From Fictibacillus sp. FJAT-27399 (GTDB lineage Bacteria > Bacillota > Bacilli > Bacillales > Fictibacillaceae), in NCBI RefSeq assembly GCF_001510655.1, contig NZ_LMVC01000003.1, positions 169,847-233,846 of the forward strand: a stretch of DNA of 64,000 nt. The letters run 5' to 3'. The translations under genes were made by a program, and so were the position numbers. This document shows positions 42,933-51,447 of this stretch, one piece after another. The notes under the pieces are model-generated. The model was not told the origin of the DNA. It saw only the letters and a program-made list of their open reading frames with translations, and searched no databases. The stretch's first letter is position 1. Each line of letters opens with the position of its first letter.

Positions 42933-44084
42933 ATGACAAGGATTACAGGATTTCAGCTGTATAAAGTCGCACCCCGCTGGCTGTTTTTAAAAATTGAAAC
43001 AGACGAAGGTATTTCGGGCTGGGGAGAACCAATCGTTGAGGGAAAAGCGAATACAGTGGAAGCATGTGTTAATGAACTCAAGTTTTATTTTTTGGGTAAG
43101 GATCCTCGCCGTATAGAGGATCATTGGCAGGTCATGTACCGTGGGGGCTTCTACCGGGGCGGACCAGTCTTTATGAGTGCGATCTCTGGGATTGAACAGG
43201 CCTTATGGGACATCAAGGGGAAATTATATAACCTTCCTGTTTACGAAATGCTGGGCGGCAAAGCCCGTGAAAAGATTAGAGTGTATTCATGGATCGGCGG
43301 AGACAGGCCAAGTGATGTAGCGGCTGAAGCAAAAATAAAATCAGAGCAGGGCTTTACCGCTGTAAAAATGAATGCAACAGAAGAAATGGATTATATTGAT
43401 TCTTTTTCAAAGGTTGAAGAAGCCATAAACCGGATAGGGGCCGTTCGTGATGCGGTAGGAAAGGATTTTGGCATCGGAATCGATTTTCATGGAAGAGTCC
43501 ACAAGTCTATGGCTAAGATTCTTGCCAAAGAACTGGAACCCTACCACCCGATGTTTATTGAAGAGCCAGTGCTGCCTGAAAACAATGAAGCGTTAAGAGA
43601 AATTGCCAGATATACCACCGTTCCTATCGCAACAGGAGAGAGGCAGTATACAAGATGGGGGTTCAAGCAGCTGCTGACAGACGGGTATGTCGACATTATT
43701 CAGCCTGACCTTTCACATGCCGGCGGTATACTGGAATGTAAAAAAATAGCTGCCATGGCTGAAGCTTATGACGTTTCTGTTGCCCCGCATTGTCCGCTTG
43801 GACCTATTGCATTGGCTTCTTCATTACAGCTGGATGCCTGTACTCCTAACGCGATCATTCAGGAACAGAGCCTGGGCATTCATTACAACGCGGGCAGTGA
43901 TTTATTGGATTATCTTGTTGATCCCTCTGTATTTAAGTACGACGATGGCTTTGTCGAGATCCCTGAGGGTCCTGGTCTTGGAATTGAAGTATGTGAGGAG
44001 AGTGTGAAAGAGGCTGCTGAACGGGGTCATGAATGGAGAAACCCGGTATGGAGAAATGCAGACGGCAGTGTGGCTGAGTGGTAA
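42933..44084 (+). CDS. dgoD: D-galactonate dehydratase (mandelate racemase/enolase family)
   Basis: Dehydrates D-galactonate to 2-keto-3-deoxy-galactonate. The 383-residue sequence follows E. coli DgoD closely from N-terminus to the final SVAEW. Metal ligands D184, E210 and E236 and catalytic H186 and H286 each match E. coli residues with an offset of one. Relatives acting on other acid sugars exist, so D-galactonate is likely but not certain. GGAGGTCAT precedes the ATG. Confidence 0.88.
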   Translation: MTRITGFQLYKVAPRWLFLKIETDEGISGWGEPIVEGKANTVEACVNELKFYFLGKDPRRIEDHWQVMYRGGFYRGGPVFMSAISGIEQALWDIKGKLYNLPVYEMLGGKAREKIRVYSWIGGDRPSDVAAEAKIKSEQGFTAVKMNATEEMDYIDSFSKVEEAINRIGAVRDAVGKDFGIGIDFHGRVHKSMAKILAKELEPYHPMFIEEPVLPENNEALREIARYTTVPIATGERQYTRWGFKQLLTDGYVDIIQPDLSHAGGILECKKIAAMAEAYDVSVAPHCPLGPIALASSLQLDACTPNAIIQEQSLGIHYNAGSDLLDYLVDPSVFKYDDGFVEIPEGPGLGIEVCEESVKEAAERGHEWRNPVWRNADGSVAEW

Positions 44085-44109
44085 AAGAAAAAAGAGGCGG
44101 TGAAATAAA

Positions 44110-46299
44110 ATGAAATATCCTTACATTCACAATACATATAACCCTTATCGTGACAATGTTCAGGGAAAGGCCAATGAGCCGATCTGTGTTGCAGGCCTCC
44201 TGGACCGGTCAAAGCAGATCATCGGACACTCTTATGAAGGAGAAGCGCCGGACTGGACCCTGGAGGAGATCTACAATCGTCTTCATGAGAATGCGCCGAG
44301 GATCGCTATCATTGGAGGTTCTTCAGACCATCCGGCACATATCATGGACTTTCAGACGTCTTCCAGAGCAGCTTTGCGGATATGGCAGAACGGCGGTGTT
44401 CCCTTCTATTTCTCAACCCCCGTCATGTGTGATGGAACGGCTCAAAGCAACCAGGGGATGAGCTATTCACTTCAAAGCAGAAATGCGGTGGCGGAAATGG
44501 TAGTGAATCAGATTGAGGCACATAGCTATCATGGCGCCTTTGTTATTCAGGGCTGTGATAAACAGCCGCTTGGGGTTGTAAGCGCCCTGGCTCATCTGGA
44601 CCGCATCCGTAATTACAGGGGAGAGGCTCCTTTTTTTGCGACATTCGCACCGGCTCATGTCTTGCAGGGGGGAACAATTCCTGCAGATTTATTTGAGGAG
44701 CTTGAATCAGTGGCAAAAACTGCAGAGGAAATGGGGGCTGAGGATATTGCCTTTGATCTTCGGGATGCCATGGCCTACATCCTTCAATGCTCATCCAACA
44801 CTGCTTTTCAAGGAGTGCTTCAGCGGGCGAAAGAAAGAGGGTTCATAACCCAGGCGGCCCACGATGATTATGAAAAGCGCCTTGCGGTCAATACGTGTGA
44901 CGGGCTCGGCGGCGTATGCGCCTTTAATGGAACAGGAAACAGCTCCCGTCATTTAGTAGCCGGGATGGGTCTGGTCCATCCAGAACTGGAGCTTCTGACC
45001 GATCCGCCTTCGCAGGAGCAGATTAATACGGCATTGGATGCACTTTCTGCCATGATCAATCAGCCGGCCTTTGGTGTTTCGAATATCTTGGCGGCAAATA
45101 TCAAAAACGCAGTTCGTATTCACAGTGCTTCAGGAGGATCTACCAACCTGATGATGCATATTGTAGCGGGCATGCTGTATGGCGGTTACACGTTCAGTCT
45201 TCATGAACTGGACAGGATCCACCATGAAGTGCCGGTACCCGATTTGTTTGATTACAGCCTTACTCAGGGCAGGGATATTTTTGCCCTGGCGATGCAATGC
45301 TGCTCAGGCAACAGCCGGGGCATGGAGTCGCTGTTTTATGAACTGCTCCAGAACGGAGTTCCGATGGATGTGGACGCGCCGACTGTAACCGGAACAAGCT
45401 GGCGCGACCGGCTGGAGAAGGAAGGGAAGAGCCCGATCGAAAGGATTGCGCAAAACCCTGTCATCCTTTCTAAGCCGCGCCGCCCATACAGCGGAGTGGA
45501 TGTACTGACCGGGAATTTTTTCGAAAGTGCCGTCGTGAAAATCAGCGGGATGACCACCCGGCAGCTCGATGAGTTTGATAAAAAGGCAGCTTTTGTTCTT
45601 TATTATGAAAATGAAGAGGATGCGAATCAAGGTCTGCTTGATGATGAATTGATTGAAAAGCTCCAAAAGGACCGGCTGTTTTCCCATGAAAACTTGATTG
45701 CGGTTCTGAAGCAGAACGCTCCAGAACGTTATTCAGCTTATGCAGACCTTTCCTATGACCCATTGTTTGATGCCCTGGTGGAAGAAAGTATTTTAAAACT
45801 CGCCGTTGTCGTATCGGGTCAAGGCCCTGTGGCTTTCGGCATGCCGGAGATGTTTACTCCGATGCAGCATATCAACGCCAGCAGGAAGCTGAAAAAGCTG
45901 GCGACGCTCATCAGTGATGGACGCTACTCAGGCGTAACATATGGAGCTGCTGTCGGCCACATGACGCCTGAAGCGAAGGAAGACGGCGGGATTCTTTACC
46001 TCCAGACAGGAGATGTTCTGTTCCTCGATTTTCGAGAACGAAACATTCAGTTCATGGAGGAAGCTTCTTTTCAAAAAGGTGAGCTGGTCTTTGAGTTTGA
46101 TCACATAATGCAGCATCGGAAAGCCCTGGCTGAAAGCAGGATGACAGCAATCCGCAAACGCCAGCGGATGGTTGCGGCGAGCAATCGACTGACTAGCCAT
46201 ACGGATGCAGCGCACGGAGTTGTCCCGCTGCAAGTATTTGAAGAAGCTGACCTTGATTACACCAAAGATGTAGTCTCCCTGAAACTGGCTAAACGTTAA
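44110..46299 (+). CDS. IlvD/Edd-family dehydratase, probable sugar-acid dehydratase
   Basis: A 729-residue Fe-S dehydratase, longer than IlvD or Edd (about 560-610). Cluster-ligand candidates are C107 (PVMCDGTAQSN), C149 (GCDKQPLG) and C270 (GGVCAFNGTGNS); the C-terminal domain shows LISDGRYSGVTYGAAVGH, where the usual Ser/Thr base is found. It probably dehydrates an aldonate such as xylonate, arabinonate or gluconate to a 2-keto-3-deoxy acid. The next gene is separated by an inserted repeat. SD GAGGCGGTGAAATAA. Confidence 0.8.
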   Translation: MKYPYIHNTYNPYRDNVQGKANEPICVAGLLDRSKQIIGHSYEGEAPDWTLEEIYNRLHENAPRIAIIGGSSDHPAHIMDFQTSSRAALRIWQNGGVPFYFSTPVMCDGTAQSNQGMSYSLQSRNAVAEMVVNQIEAHSYHGAFVIQGCDKQPLGVVSALAHLDRIRNYRGEAPFFATFAPAHVLQGGTIPADLFEELESVAKTAEEMGAEDIAFDLRDAMAYILQCSSNTAFQGVLQRAKERGFITQAAHDDYEKRLAVNTCDGLGGVCAFNGTGNSSRHLVAGMGLVHPELELLTDPPSQEQINTALDALSAMINQPAFGVSNILAANIKNAVRIHSASGGSTNLMMHIVAGMLYGGYTFSLHELDRIHHEVPVPDLFDYSLTQGRDIFALAMQCCSGNSRGMESLFYELLQNGVPMDVDAPTVTGTSWRDRLEKEGKSPIERIAQNPVILSKPRRPYSGVDVLTGNFFESAVVKISGMTTRQLDEFDKKAAFVLYYENEEDANQGLLDDELIEKLQKDRLFSHENLIAVLKQNAPERYSAYADLSYDPLFDALVEESILKLAVVVSGQGPVAFGMPEMFTPMQHINASRKLKKLATLISDGRYSGVTYGAAVGHMTPEAKEDGGILYLQTGDVLFLDFRERNIQFMEEASFQKGELVFEFDHIMQHRKALAESRMTAIRKRQRMVAASNRLTSHTDAAHGVVPLQVFEEADLDYTKDVVSLKLAKR

Positions 46300-46304
46300 G
46301 TCCT

Positions 46305-46540
46305 TTTACTAAGGCTCTTTTCTAAAAGATTGTTGCTTTGGAAACATTTTTGTAAAGAGCTTCGTTGACAAGTTGATTGGAGTGGAAGGTGCGACACTCC
46401 TGCGGGACGAGCGTGACAGGTGAAACTCGCAGGCGCTTGCGCCGAGGGGTTCAGCGCACGCCCCGCGGAAAGGGAGCGGCCTGAAACGGAAATTAACCAC
46501 TCCCAAAGGCAACAAAGGTTACGAAAACAGCCTTTACTAA
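46305..46540 (-). mobile_element. MITE-like repeat, copy F, with 8-bp target duplication, inside an operon
   Basis: A 220-bp element (46313-46532) in inverted orientation relative to copy E. The ends are GGCTCTTTTC and GAAAACAGCC, with perfect 8-bp direct repeats TTTACTAA at 46305-46312 and 46533-46540. It interrupts the spacing between the IlvD/Edd gene and the next operon gene. The exact duplication shows it arrived by transposition. Confidence 0.82.
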
Positions 46541-46559
46541 AAACGGAAAGGTGGAATGC

Positions 46560-47513
46560 ATGTTGGAACAGACAAGAAACGCGATTGAGAAACTGGGGTT
46601 TCCAGGACGAGACTGTCATGAACTGCCGGATTCAACAAAAACTTTCCCTGATGGCGCACAGTATCGGGTGGAGATTCCAAGTGTGGAAGGGCCGGCTTCT
46701 TTTGAAGCAGTCGTTGAAGCTTGTGAGCAATATGAGGTAGACATTCACCGTATTTCACAGGGAAGCGGCATCATGCTGCTGACGGATGAAGAACTCGAAC
46801 AGATGTCAGCCATCGGCAAGCGGGAAAACCTTGAGGTCAGTTTGTTTGTAGGGCCGAGGGGAACGTGGGATGTATCAGCCATGCAATGGGCAAGCGCCGG
46901 AAAAATAGCCGGCCTGCGCGTTCAGGGAATGGACCAGCTCGTTTATTCCATTGAGGATATAAAGAGAGCATGCAACGCCGGAATCAGGAGCATCCTGGTG
47001 GCGGATGAAGGATTGCTTTGGCTGGTGAACGAGTTTAAGAAAATGGGTGAACTGCCGGGAGACCTTATTGTGAAGGTTTCGGTACAGGTCGCCCAGGCTA
47101 ACCCCGTTTCCATCCGGCTAATGGAACAGATCGGGGCCGGAACCTACAATGTTCCTACCGATCTCACACTGTCCAGGCTAGCTGCGATCAGGCAGGCTGT
47201 TGATCTTCCTATTGATATTTATGTAGAGGTACCGGACGATGTAGGCGGGTTTATCCGGCACTATGAAATACCAGAAATCATCCGTGTAGCAGCTCCCGTT
47301 TATATCAAATTCGGCTTGCGGAACGCACCGAACATTTATCCTTCAGGTTCCCACCTTGAAAAGACCTCAATTGCTCTATCAAAAGAGCGAGTAAGAAGAG
47401 CCAAGCTCGGACTTGAAATGATTAAGCGGTATGCTCCTCATTTAAAGGTTTCAAAAAGGGGAGCAGAAGGCATTGCCACCCCAGTGCACGGTGAAAAAGT
47501 ATGGACGTCGTAA
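46560..47513 (+). CDS. TIM-barrel-like protein of unknown function (U32-like)
   Basis: A 317-residue cytoplasmic protein. Alternating strands and helices such as VSLFVGPRGTWDVS, GLRVQGMDQLVYSIED, RSILVADEGLLWLVNE and IDIYVEVPDDVGGFIRHYE suggest a TIM barrel, with some likeness to U32 peptidase-type proteins. The function is not recognised; its place between sugar-acid dehydratase and KDG kinase suggests a catabolic role. The start ATG 46560 follows AAAGGTGG. It overlaps the kinase gene by 13 bp. Confidence 0.6.
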   Translation: MLEQTRNAIEKLGFPGRDCHELPDSTKTFPDGAQYRVEIPSVEGPASFEAVVEACEQYEVDIHRISQGSGIMLLTDEELEQMSAIGKRENLEVSLFVGPRGTWDVSAMQWASAGKIAGLRVQGMDQLVYSIEDIKRACNAGIRSILVADEGLLWLVNEFKKMGELPGDLIVKVSVQVAQANPVSIRLMEQIGAGTYNVPTDLTLSRLAAIRQAVDLPIDIYVEVPDDVGGFIRHYEIPEIIRVAAPVYIKFGLRNAPNIYPSGSHLEKTSIALSKERVRRAKLGLEMIKRYAPHLKVSKRGAEGIATPVHGEKVWTS

Positions 47514-48439
47514 CGTTTGGCGAAACGATGGTGCTCTTCCATCCATCATCAGCGGTCCCTCTCCGCTTTGCGGGACAATTTGAAAAAACGATCGGAGGAG
47601 CAGAATCCAATGTTGCCATCGCTCTCTCGAGGCTGGGACATCAAGCAGGATGGATAAGCAGACTGGGGAATGATGATTTTGGAATATATGTCCGGAATTT
47701 TATCAGAGGGGAAGGAGTGGACACCTCCAGAGTAGTGTTTGACCAAGCAAGATCAACAGCCATTTTTTTTAAAGGAAAACGTACAGAACAAGAACCAAAG
47801 GTCTACTATTACCGTTCAGGTTCCGCTGCCAGCAGAATGTCTCCGGAAGACTTGGACGAAGACTATCTATCCAAGGCAAAGTATCTGCATGTAACGGGAA
47901 TTACTCCGGCGTTAAGCGACAGCTGCCGAGATTTGGTTTTCCATGCCATTGCGATGGCAAAACGGCACGGAGTTATGGTTGTTTTTGACCCTAATATCCG
48001 GTTGAAGCTTTGGAGTAAGGAACAGGCAAAAGAAACCTTAATGGAAATCGCTTCTCGATGTGATATTGTTCTTCCAGGAATAGAAGAAGGGATTTTAATG
48101 ACCGGCAAATCTCAGCCTGAAGAAGCTGCCCGGATGCTTTTGAAGAATGGAAGCAAAGCCGTTGTTGTGAAATTAGGAGCTGAAGGAGCCTATTATGATA
48201 ATGGCAGTGAAAGGGGATATGTAGAAGGTTTCCCTGTTTCACGCATGGTGGATCCCATTGGGGCGGGAGACGGTTTTGCTGCAGGTTTTCTTTCGGGTCT
48301 GTTAAGAGGATGGACGTATCAGGAGGCTGTGAGGCTGGGGAATCGTGTAGGTGCCTATGCTGTAACCGTTTCTGGAGATGTGGAAGGCTACCCGTATTTT
48401 GAACAAATCATACGGGATAATGAGGAAATCCTTAGATGA
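47501..48439 (+). CDS. kdgK: 2-keto-3-deoxygluconate kinase (PfkB family)
   Basis: A PfkB-family sugar kinase (312 residues) phosphorylating KDG (or KDGal) to the 6-phosphate. N-terminal VVTFGETMVLFHPSS and FEKTIGGAESNVAIAL bind the sugar; the C-terminal DPIGAGDGFAAGF holds the catalytic Asp and anion hole. The aldolase gene follows 18 bp later, which supports KDG as substrate. It overlaps the upstream gene by 13 bp. Confidence 0.88.
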   Translation: MDVVTFGETMVLFHPSSAVPLRFAGQFEKTIGGAESNVAIALSRLGHQAGWISRLGNDDFGIYVRNFIRGEGVDTSRVVFDQARSTAIFFKGKRTEQEPKVYYYRSGSAASRMSPEDLDEDYLSKAKYLHVTGITPALSDSCRDLVFHAIAMAKRHGVMVVFDPNIRLKLWSKEQAKETLMEIASRCDIVLPGIEEGILMTGKSQPEEAARMLLKNGSKAVVVKLGAEGAYYDNGSERGYVEGFPVSRMVDPIGAGDGFAAGFLSGLLRGWTYQEAVRLGNRVGAYAVTVSGDVEGYPYFEQIIRDNEEILR

Positions 48440-48457
48440 GGAAAAAGGAGGCATCGC

Positions 48458-49132
48458 ATGCTGTCAAAAGTGAAATTGCTTCAGGAATTAACGGAAAGCG
48501 GCATCATAGCAGTGATACGCCGAATGCCGAGAGGACAAATCATTCCTATCGCTGAAAGTCTAGTAGACGGAGGAGTCAGTGCCATTGAAGTAACGGTCGA
48601 TTCTCCAGACGCCTTCCTTGTGATAGAGGAGTTGTCTGATCAGCTGAAAGGCCGTGCGATCGTTGGGGCGGGTACGGTGATTGACAGTGAATCTGCGAGA
48701 CTCGCCATTCAAAGCGGTGCAGAGTTCTTATTTAGTCCATCCTTGCATGAGGAGGTTATCCGAATGGCGCTCCGCTATGGAAAAGTGGTGATGCCGGGAG
48801 TTATGACCCCTTCAGAAATGATTCAAGCCATTGAATGGGGAGCTGATATGGTGAAGCTGTTCCCTGCCTCTGTTTTAGGTGCTCAATATGTAAAAGACGT
48901 CAAAGCTCCTTTTCCGCACGTACCAGTCGTTCCAACAGGGGGAATCCACCTTGATAATGCAGCCTCCTATATCGAGGCGGGTGCTGTTGCAGTTGGGGTA
49001 GGAGGCAGCCTCGTCCATGCTGAAGCTGTTCAAACAAAAGATTATACCCGTATTCAGCGAACCGCTGAGCAATTTGTTTCCATCGTTAATGGTGCACGCC
49101 AATCACTCTCCCTCTCTGACAATATGCGTTAA
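48458..49132 (+). CDS. kdgA: KDPG / KHG aldolase
   Basis: A class I aldolase (224 residues) splitting 2-keto-3-deoxy-6-phosphogluconate to pyruvate and glyceraldehyde 3-phosphate. The Schiff-base Lys is in GADMVKLFPAS and the catalytic Glu in AIEVTVDSP; the phosphate-binding loop is VVPTGGIHLDN. AAAGGAGG lies 9 bp before the ATG. With kdgK it forms the Entner-Doudoroff-type exit of the operon. Confidence 0.9.
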   Translation: MLSKVKLLQELTESGIIAVIRRMPRGQIIPIAESLVDGGVSAIEVTVDSPDAFLVIEELSDQLKGRAIVGAGTVIDSESARLAIQSGAEFLFSPSLHEEVIRMALRYGKVVMPGVMTPSEMIQAIEWGADMVKLFPASVLGAQYVKDVKAPFPHVPVVPTGGIHLDNAASYIEAGAVAVGVGGSLVHAEAVQTKDYTRIQRTAEQFVSIVNGARQSLSLSDNMR

Positions 49133-49214
49133 TTAGAGTCTTTCCAATATGAGGTATGTTACTATTAGGAAAAAGACAAACCTACTAAACTTTCTTTTAA
49201 AGGGTGATTGAAAA

Positions 49215-49988
49215 ATGCCAATTATTCAGTCCGTAGACCGTGCACTTCGAATTCTGGATCTTTTTGATGAATATGAGACCGAATTGAAGATTACGGATAT
49301 CAGTTCAAGAATGAATCTTCATAAAAGCACCGTCCATTCGCTATTAAAAACATTGCAGCACTATCGATATATTGAACAAAACCTGGAAAACGGAAAATAC
49401 AAGCTTGGGATGAAGCTGTTCGAACGCGGGAACTTTGTCATTCATAATCTGGACATCCGTTCTGTCGCTAAAAAGCATTTAATGGAACTTTCAATGCAAA
49501 CGGGGAACACGATCCATCTCGTTATTTTAGACGGAAAAGAAGGCGTTTACATTGATAAGGTAGAAGGTTCTGCGGCTACTATTCTATACTCCAGAATCGG
49601 GCGCAGGATTCCTGTTCACTGCAGTGCTGTCGGAAAAGCGCTCGTCGCTTTTAAAGGCCAGGACGAGCTGGCATCTATCCTAAAAGATTATGAGTACATC
49701 AGCCAGACTCCCAAAACGATTACGAATGAAAAAGATTTCCTGGAAGAGCTGGTTAAAGTAAAAGAAGAAGGCTATGCCGTCGATAACCAGGAAAATGAAC
49801 CAGGAGTATCCTGCATTGCCGTACCGGTCAGGGATCACTCGGGGAACGTCATTGCCGCTATCAGCATGTCACAGCCGGTTCACCGGATCAATAAAAAAAC
49901 GGTAAACGAGGTTGTCAGTATGCTGAAGGATACGGCAGATAAAATCTCACATGAGCTCGGGTTCGGTGTAAAAGCCTCTTCCAGCTGA
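49215..49988 (+). CDS. IclR-family regulator of sugar-acid genes
   Basis: A 257-residue repressor/activator with an N-terminal winged helix (about 1-70; RMNLHKSTVHSLLKTL) and a C-terminal effector domain (GRRIPVHCSAVGKALVAF; NENEPGVSCIAVPV type). It lies at the end of the TRAP operon and just before an operator that recurs twice upstream of that operon. Autoregulation and control of both flanking operons is the simplest reading. The effector is likely a 2-keto-3-deoxy acid, by analogy with KdgR-type IclR members. Confidence 0.85.
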   Translation: MPIIQSVDRALRILDLFDEYETELKITDISSRMNLHKSTVHSLLKTLQHYRYIEQNLENGKYKLGMKLFERGNFVIHNLDIRSVAKKHLMELSMQTGNTIHLVILDGKEGVYIDKVEGSAATILYSRIGRRIPVHCSAVGKALVAFKGQDELASILKDYEYISQTPKTITNEKDFLEELVKVKEEGYAVDNQENEPGVSCIAVPVRDHSGNVIAAISMSQPVHRINKKTVNEVVSMLKDTADKISHELGFGVKASSS

Positions 49989-49994
49989 TCCTGT

Positions 49995-50022
49995 CGGCAC
50001 TCCGTATTGCAGGAGTGTGCCT
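49995..50022 (+). terminator. Hairpin after the IclR gene
   Basis: GGCACTCC and GGAGTGTGCC form a stem of eight pairs, with a CAATACGG-type loop and no T-run. It could be a weak terminator or processing site between the IclR gene and the next unit. Confidence 0.35.
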
Positions 50023-50037
50023 AATAACGAGAACAAG

Positions 50038-50054
50038 GTTTTATAATATAAAAC
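50038..50054. promoter_or_regulatory. 17-bp palindromic operator, site c
   Basis: GTTTTATAATATAAAAC, a perfect palindrome, preceded by GAACAAG. It ends 16 bp before the start codon of the FAH-family gene and almost touches its SD. Confidence 0.7.
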
Positions 50055-50070
50055 AAAAGGAGAGCGACCA

Positions 50071-50973
50071 ATGCGAATTTTACGTTACGAAAGAGAAAAA
50101 GGGACTTACACTCTGGCGGCGCTGGCAAATGATGAAAGAATCTATGATCTCCCTTATCCTGACTTTATGGATATGATCTATGCCTCTGAACAATCAGGGA
50201 AAACTCCGCTTCACTATGTTCAAGATCTGATCGCAGGGCAGGAGCCGATCGAAGAAACACTGGAGCAGCTCCAGCTGGCCGTTCCGATTACGGCACCGGA
50301 AGTATGGGCATCTGGTGTGACGTATGAGAAGAGCAAGGACGCCAGAAATTATGAAGCCACCGCAGGAAAATTGGATGCAGACACATTTTACGACAAAGTA
50401 TACGAAGCAGAACGCCCGGAAATCTTCTTTAAGTCAACGGCAGCAAGGACGGTTGGCCCTGGACAGCCCGTCTATTTGCGCAGTGATTCCGACTGGCAGA
50501 TTCCTGAACCGGAGCTTGGGCTTGTGCTGAGCAAGAGCGGAAAGGTGCTCGGGTATACGGCCGGGAACGATATGAGCTGCCGTGACATTGAGGGTGAAAA
50601 TCCTCTGTATTTACCCCAGGCCAAGGTTTGGAAGCATTCGTGTGCCATCGGTCCGGTCATCTTACTGGCTGATGCGGTAGACGATCCGTATTCCTTTGAT
50701 CTCGCGTGCCGGATCTACAGGGCGGAGGAAAAGATAGTGGATGGAACGGCGAATACGAAGCAGCTGAAGAGACGATTTGATGAGCTGGTAGAGTTTCTTG
50801 CCCGTGACAACGACTTGTTTGACGGAACGGTTTTACTGACAGGTACATGCATTGTGCCTCCTAACGACTTTACCTTAAAGGACGGCGACCGGATTGAGAT
50901 TGAGATTTCATCGATCGGTGTACTGAACAACCCTGTGAAAAAGCAGGAAAGCAAGATCCCAACGGCTCGCTAA
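50071..50973 (+). CDS. FAH-fold 2-keto-3-deoxy-pentonate dehydratase candidate
   Basis: A fumarylacetoacetate-hydrolase-fold protein (300 residues). The metal and active-site regions are EIFFKSTAARTVGPG, WQIPEPELGLVLS (metal Glu pair), GNDMSCRDIEGEN and LLTGTCIVPPNDFTLKDGD. This subgroup dehydrates 2-keto-3-deoxy-xylonate or -arabinonate to 2-oxoglutarate semialdehyde in Weimberg-type pathways, and the matching semialdehyde dehydrogenase is encoded at 52883. Operator c directly precedes it. SD AAAAGGAGAGCG. Confidence 0.82.
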   Translation: MRILRYEREKGTYTLAALANDERIYDLPYPDFMDMIYASEQSGKTPLHYVQDLIAGQEPIEETLEQLQLAVPITAPEVWASGVTYEKSKDARNYEATAGKLDADTFYDKVYEAERPEIFFKSTAARTVGPGQPVYLRSDSDWQIPEPELGLVLSKSGKVLGYTAGNDMSCRDIEGENPLYLPQAKVWKHSCAIGPVILLADAVDDPYSFDLACRIYRAEEKIVDGTANTKQLKRRFDELVEFLARDNDLFDGTVLLTGTCIVPPNDFTLKDGDRIEIEISSIGVLNNPVKKQESKIPTAR

Positions 50974-51017
50974 ACCTTAAAAAGACTGAATTTTCAGGGA
51001 GGTCCCATTTGGCAATT

Positions 51018-51100
51018 GGCGTGTATTTCAATGAGAGTGGCGCGTATTTTTCCCAAAAGAGCGCGTAAATACCATGAACCCGCGCGTAAAGAGTTCCAGC
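51018..51100. repeat. 21-bp-period array R6, core GGCGCGTA
   Basis: Units GGCGTGTATTT, GGCGCGTATTT, AGCGCGTAAAT and CGCGCGTAAAG start at 51018, 51039, 51060 and 51081, exactly 21 bp apart. It sits in the 170-bp gap between two genes of one presumed operon. Confidence 0.78.
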
Positions 51101-51144
51101 GCTTTTTCGGGGCTTGCGTTTTTCTTAAAAGGAGGTATATGGCT

Positions 51145-51447
51145 ATGAACTATAAAACGATCATGATGAAGCCGCTTGATCATGTGGCGATCGCCTTAAT
51201 GGATCTTCCGCAAGGGTCACTGCTCCATGTCCGATGTGAAGACAAAGAACAAGAGGTGGAACTGAAGCACGACATTCGTTTTGGCCACAAATTCGCGGTA
51301 AAGGCCATTGGACAAGGCGAGGAGATCTTGAAATACGGCGAAGTCATCGGCCGGGCGGTTGCTGATATTGGAATAGGAGAGCATGTTCACGTTCATAATC
51401 TGGAAGGCATAAGAGGAAGGGGAGATAAAGTTGAATCCGGAGCTTAA
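51145..51447 (+). CDS. UxaA-family dehydratase, small (SAF) subunit
   Basis: A 100-residue SAF-domain protein equivalent to the N-terminal domain of altronate/galactarate dehydratases (MNYKTIMMKPLDHVAIALMD; YGEVIGRAVADIGIGEHVHV). In many Bacilli UxaA-type enzymes are split into two chains. The ATG at 51145 lies 9 bp from GGAGG; an ATG at 51139 is only 3 bp away. It overlaps the large-subunit gene by 17 bp. SuyA of sulfolactate sulfo-lyase is an alternative for this fold, but the neighbours favour a sugar acid. Confidence 0.82.
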   Translation: MNYKTIMMKPLDHVAIALMDLPQGSLLHVRCEDKEQEVELKHDIRFGHKFAVKAIGQGEEILKYGEVIGRAVADIGIGEHVHVHNLEGIRGRGDKVESGA

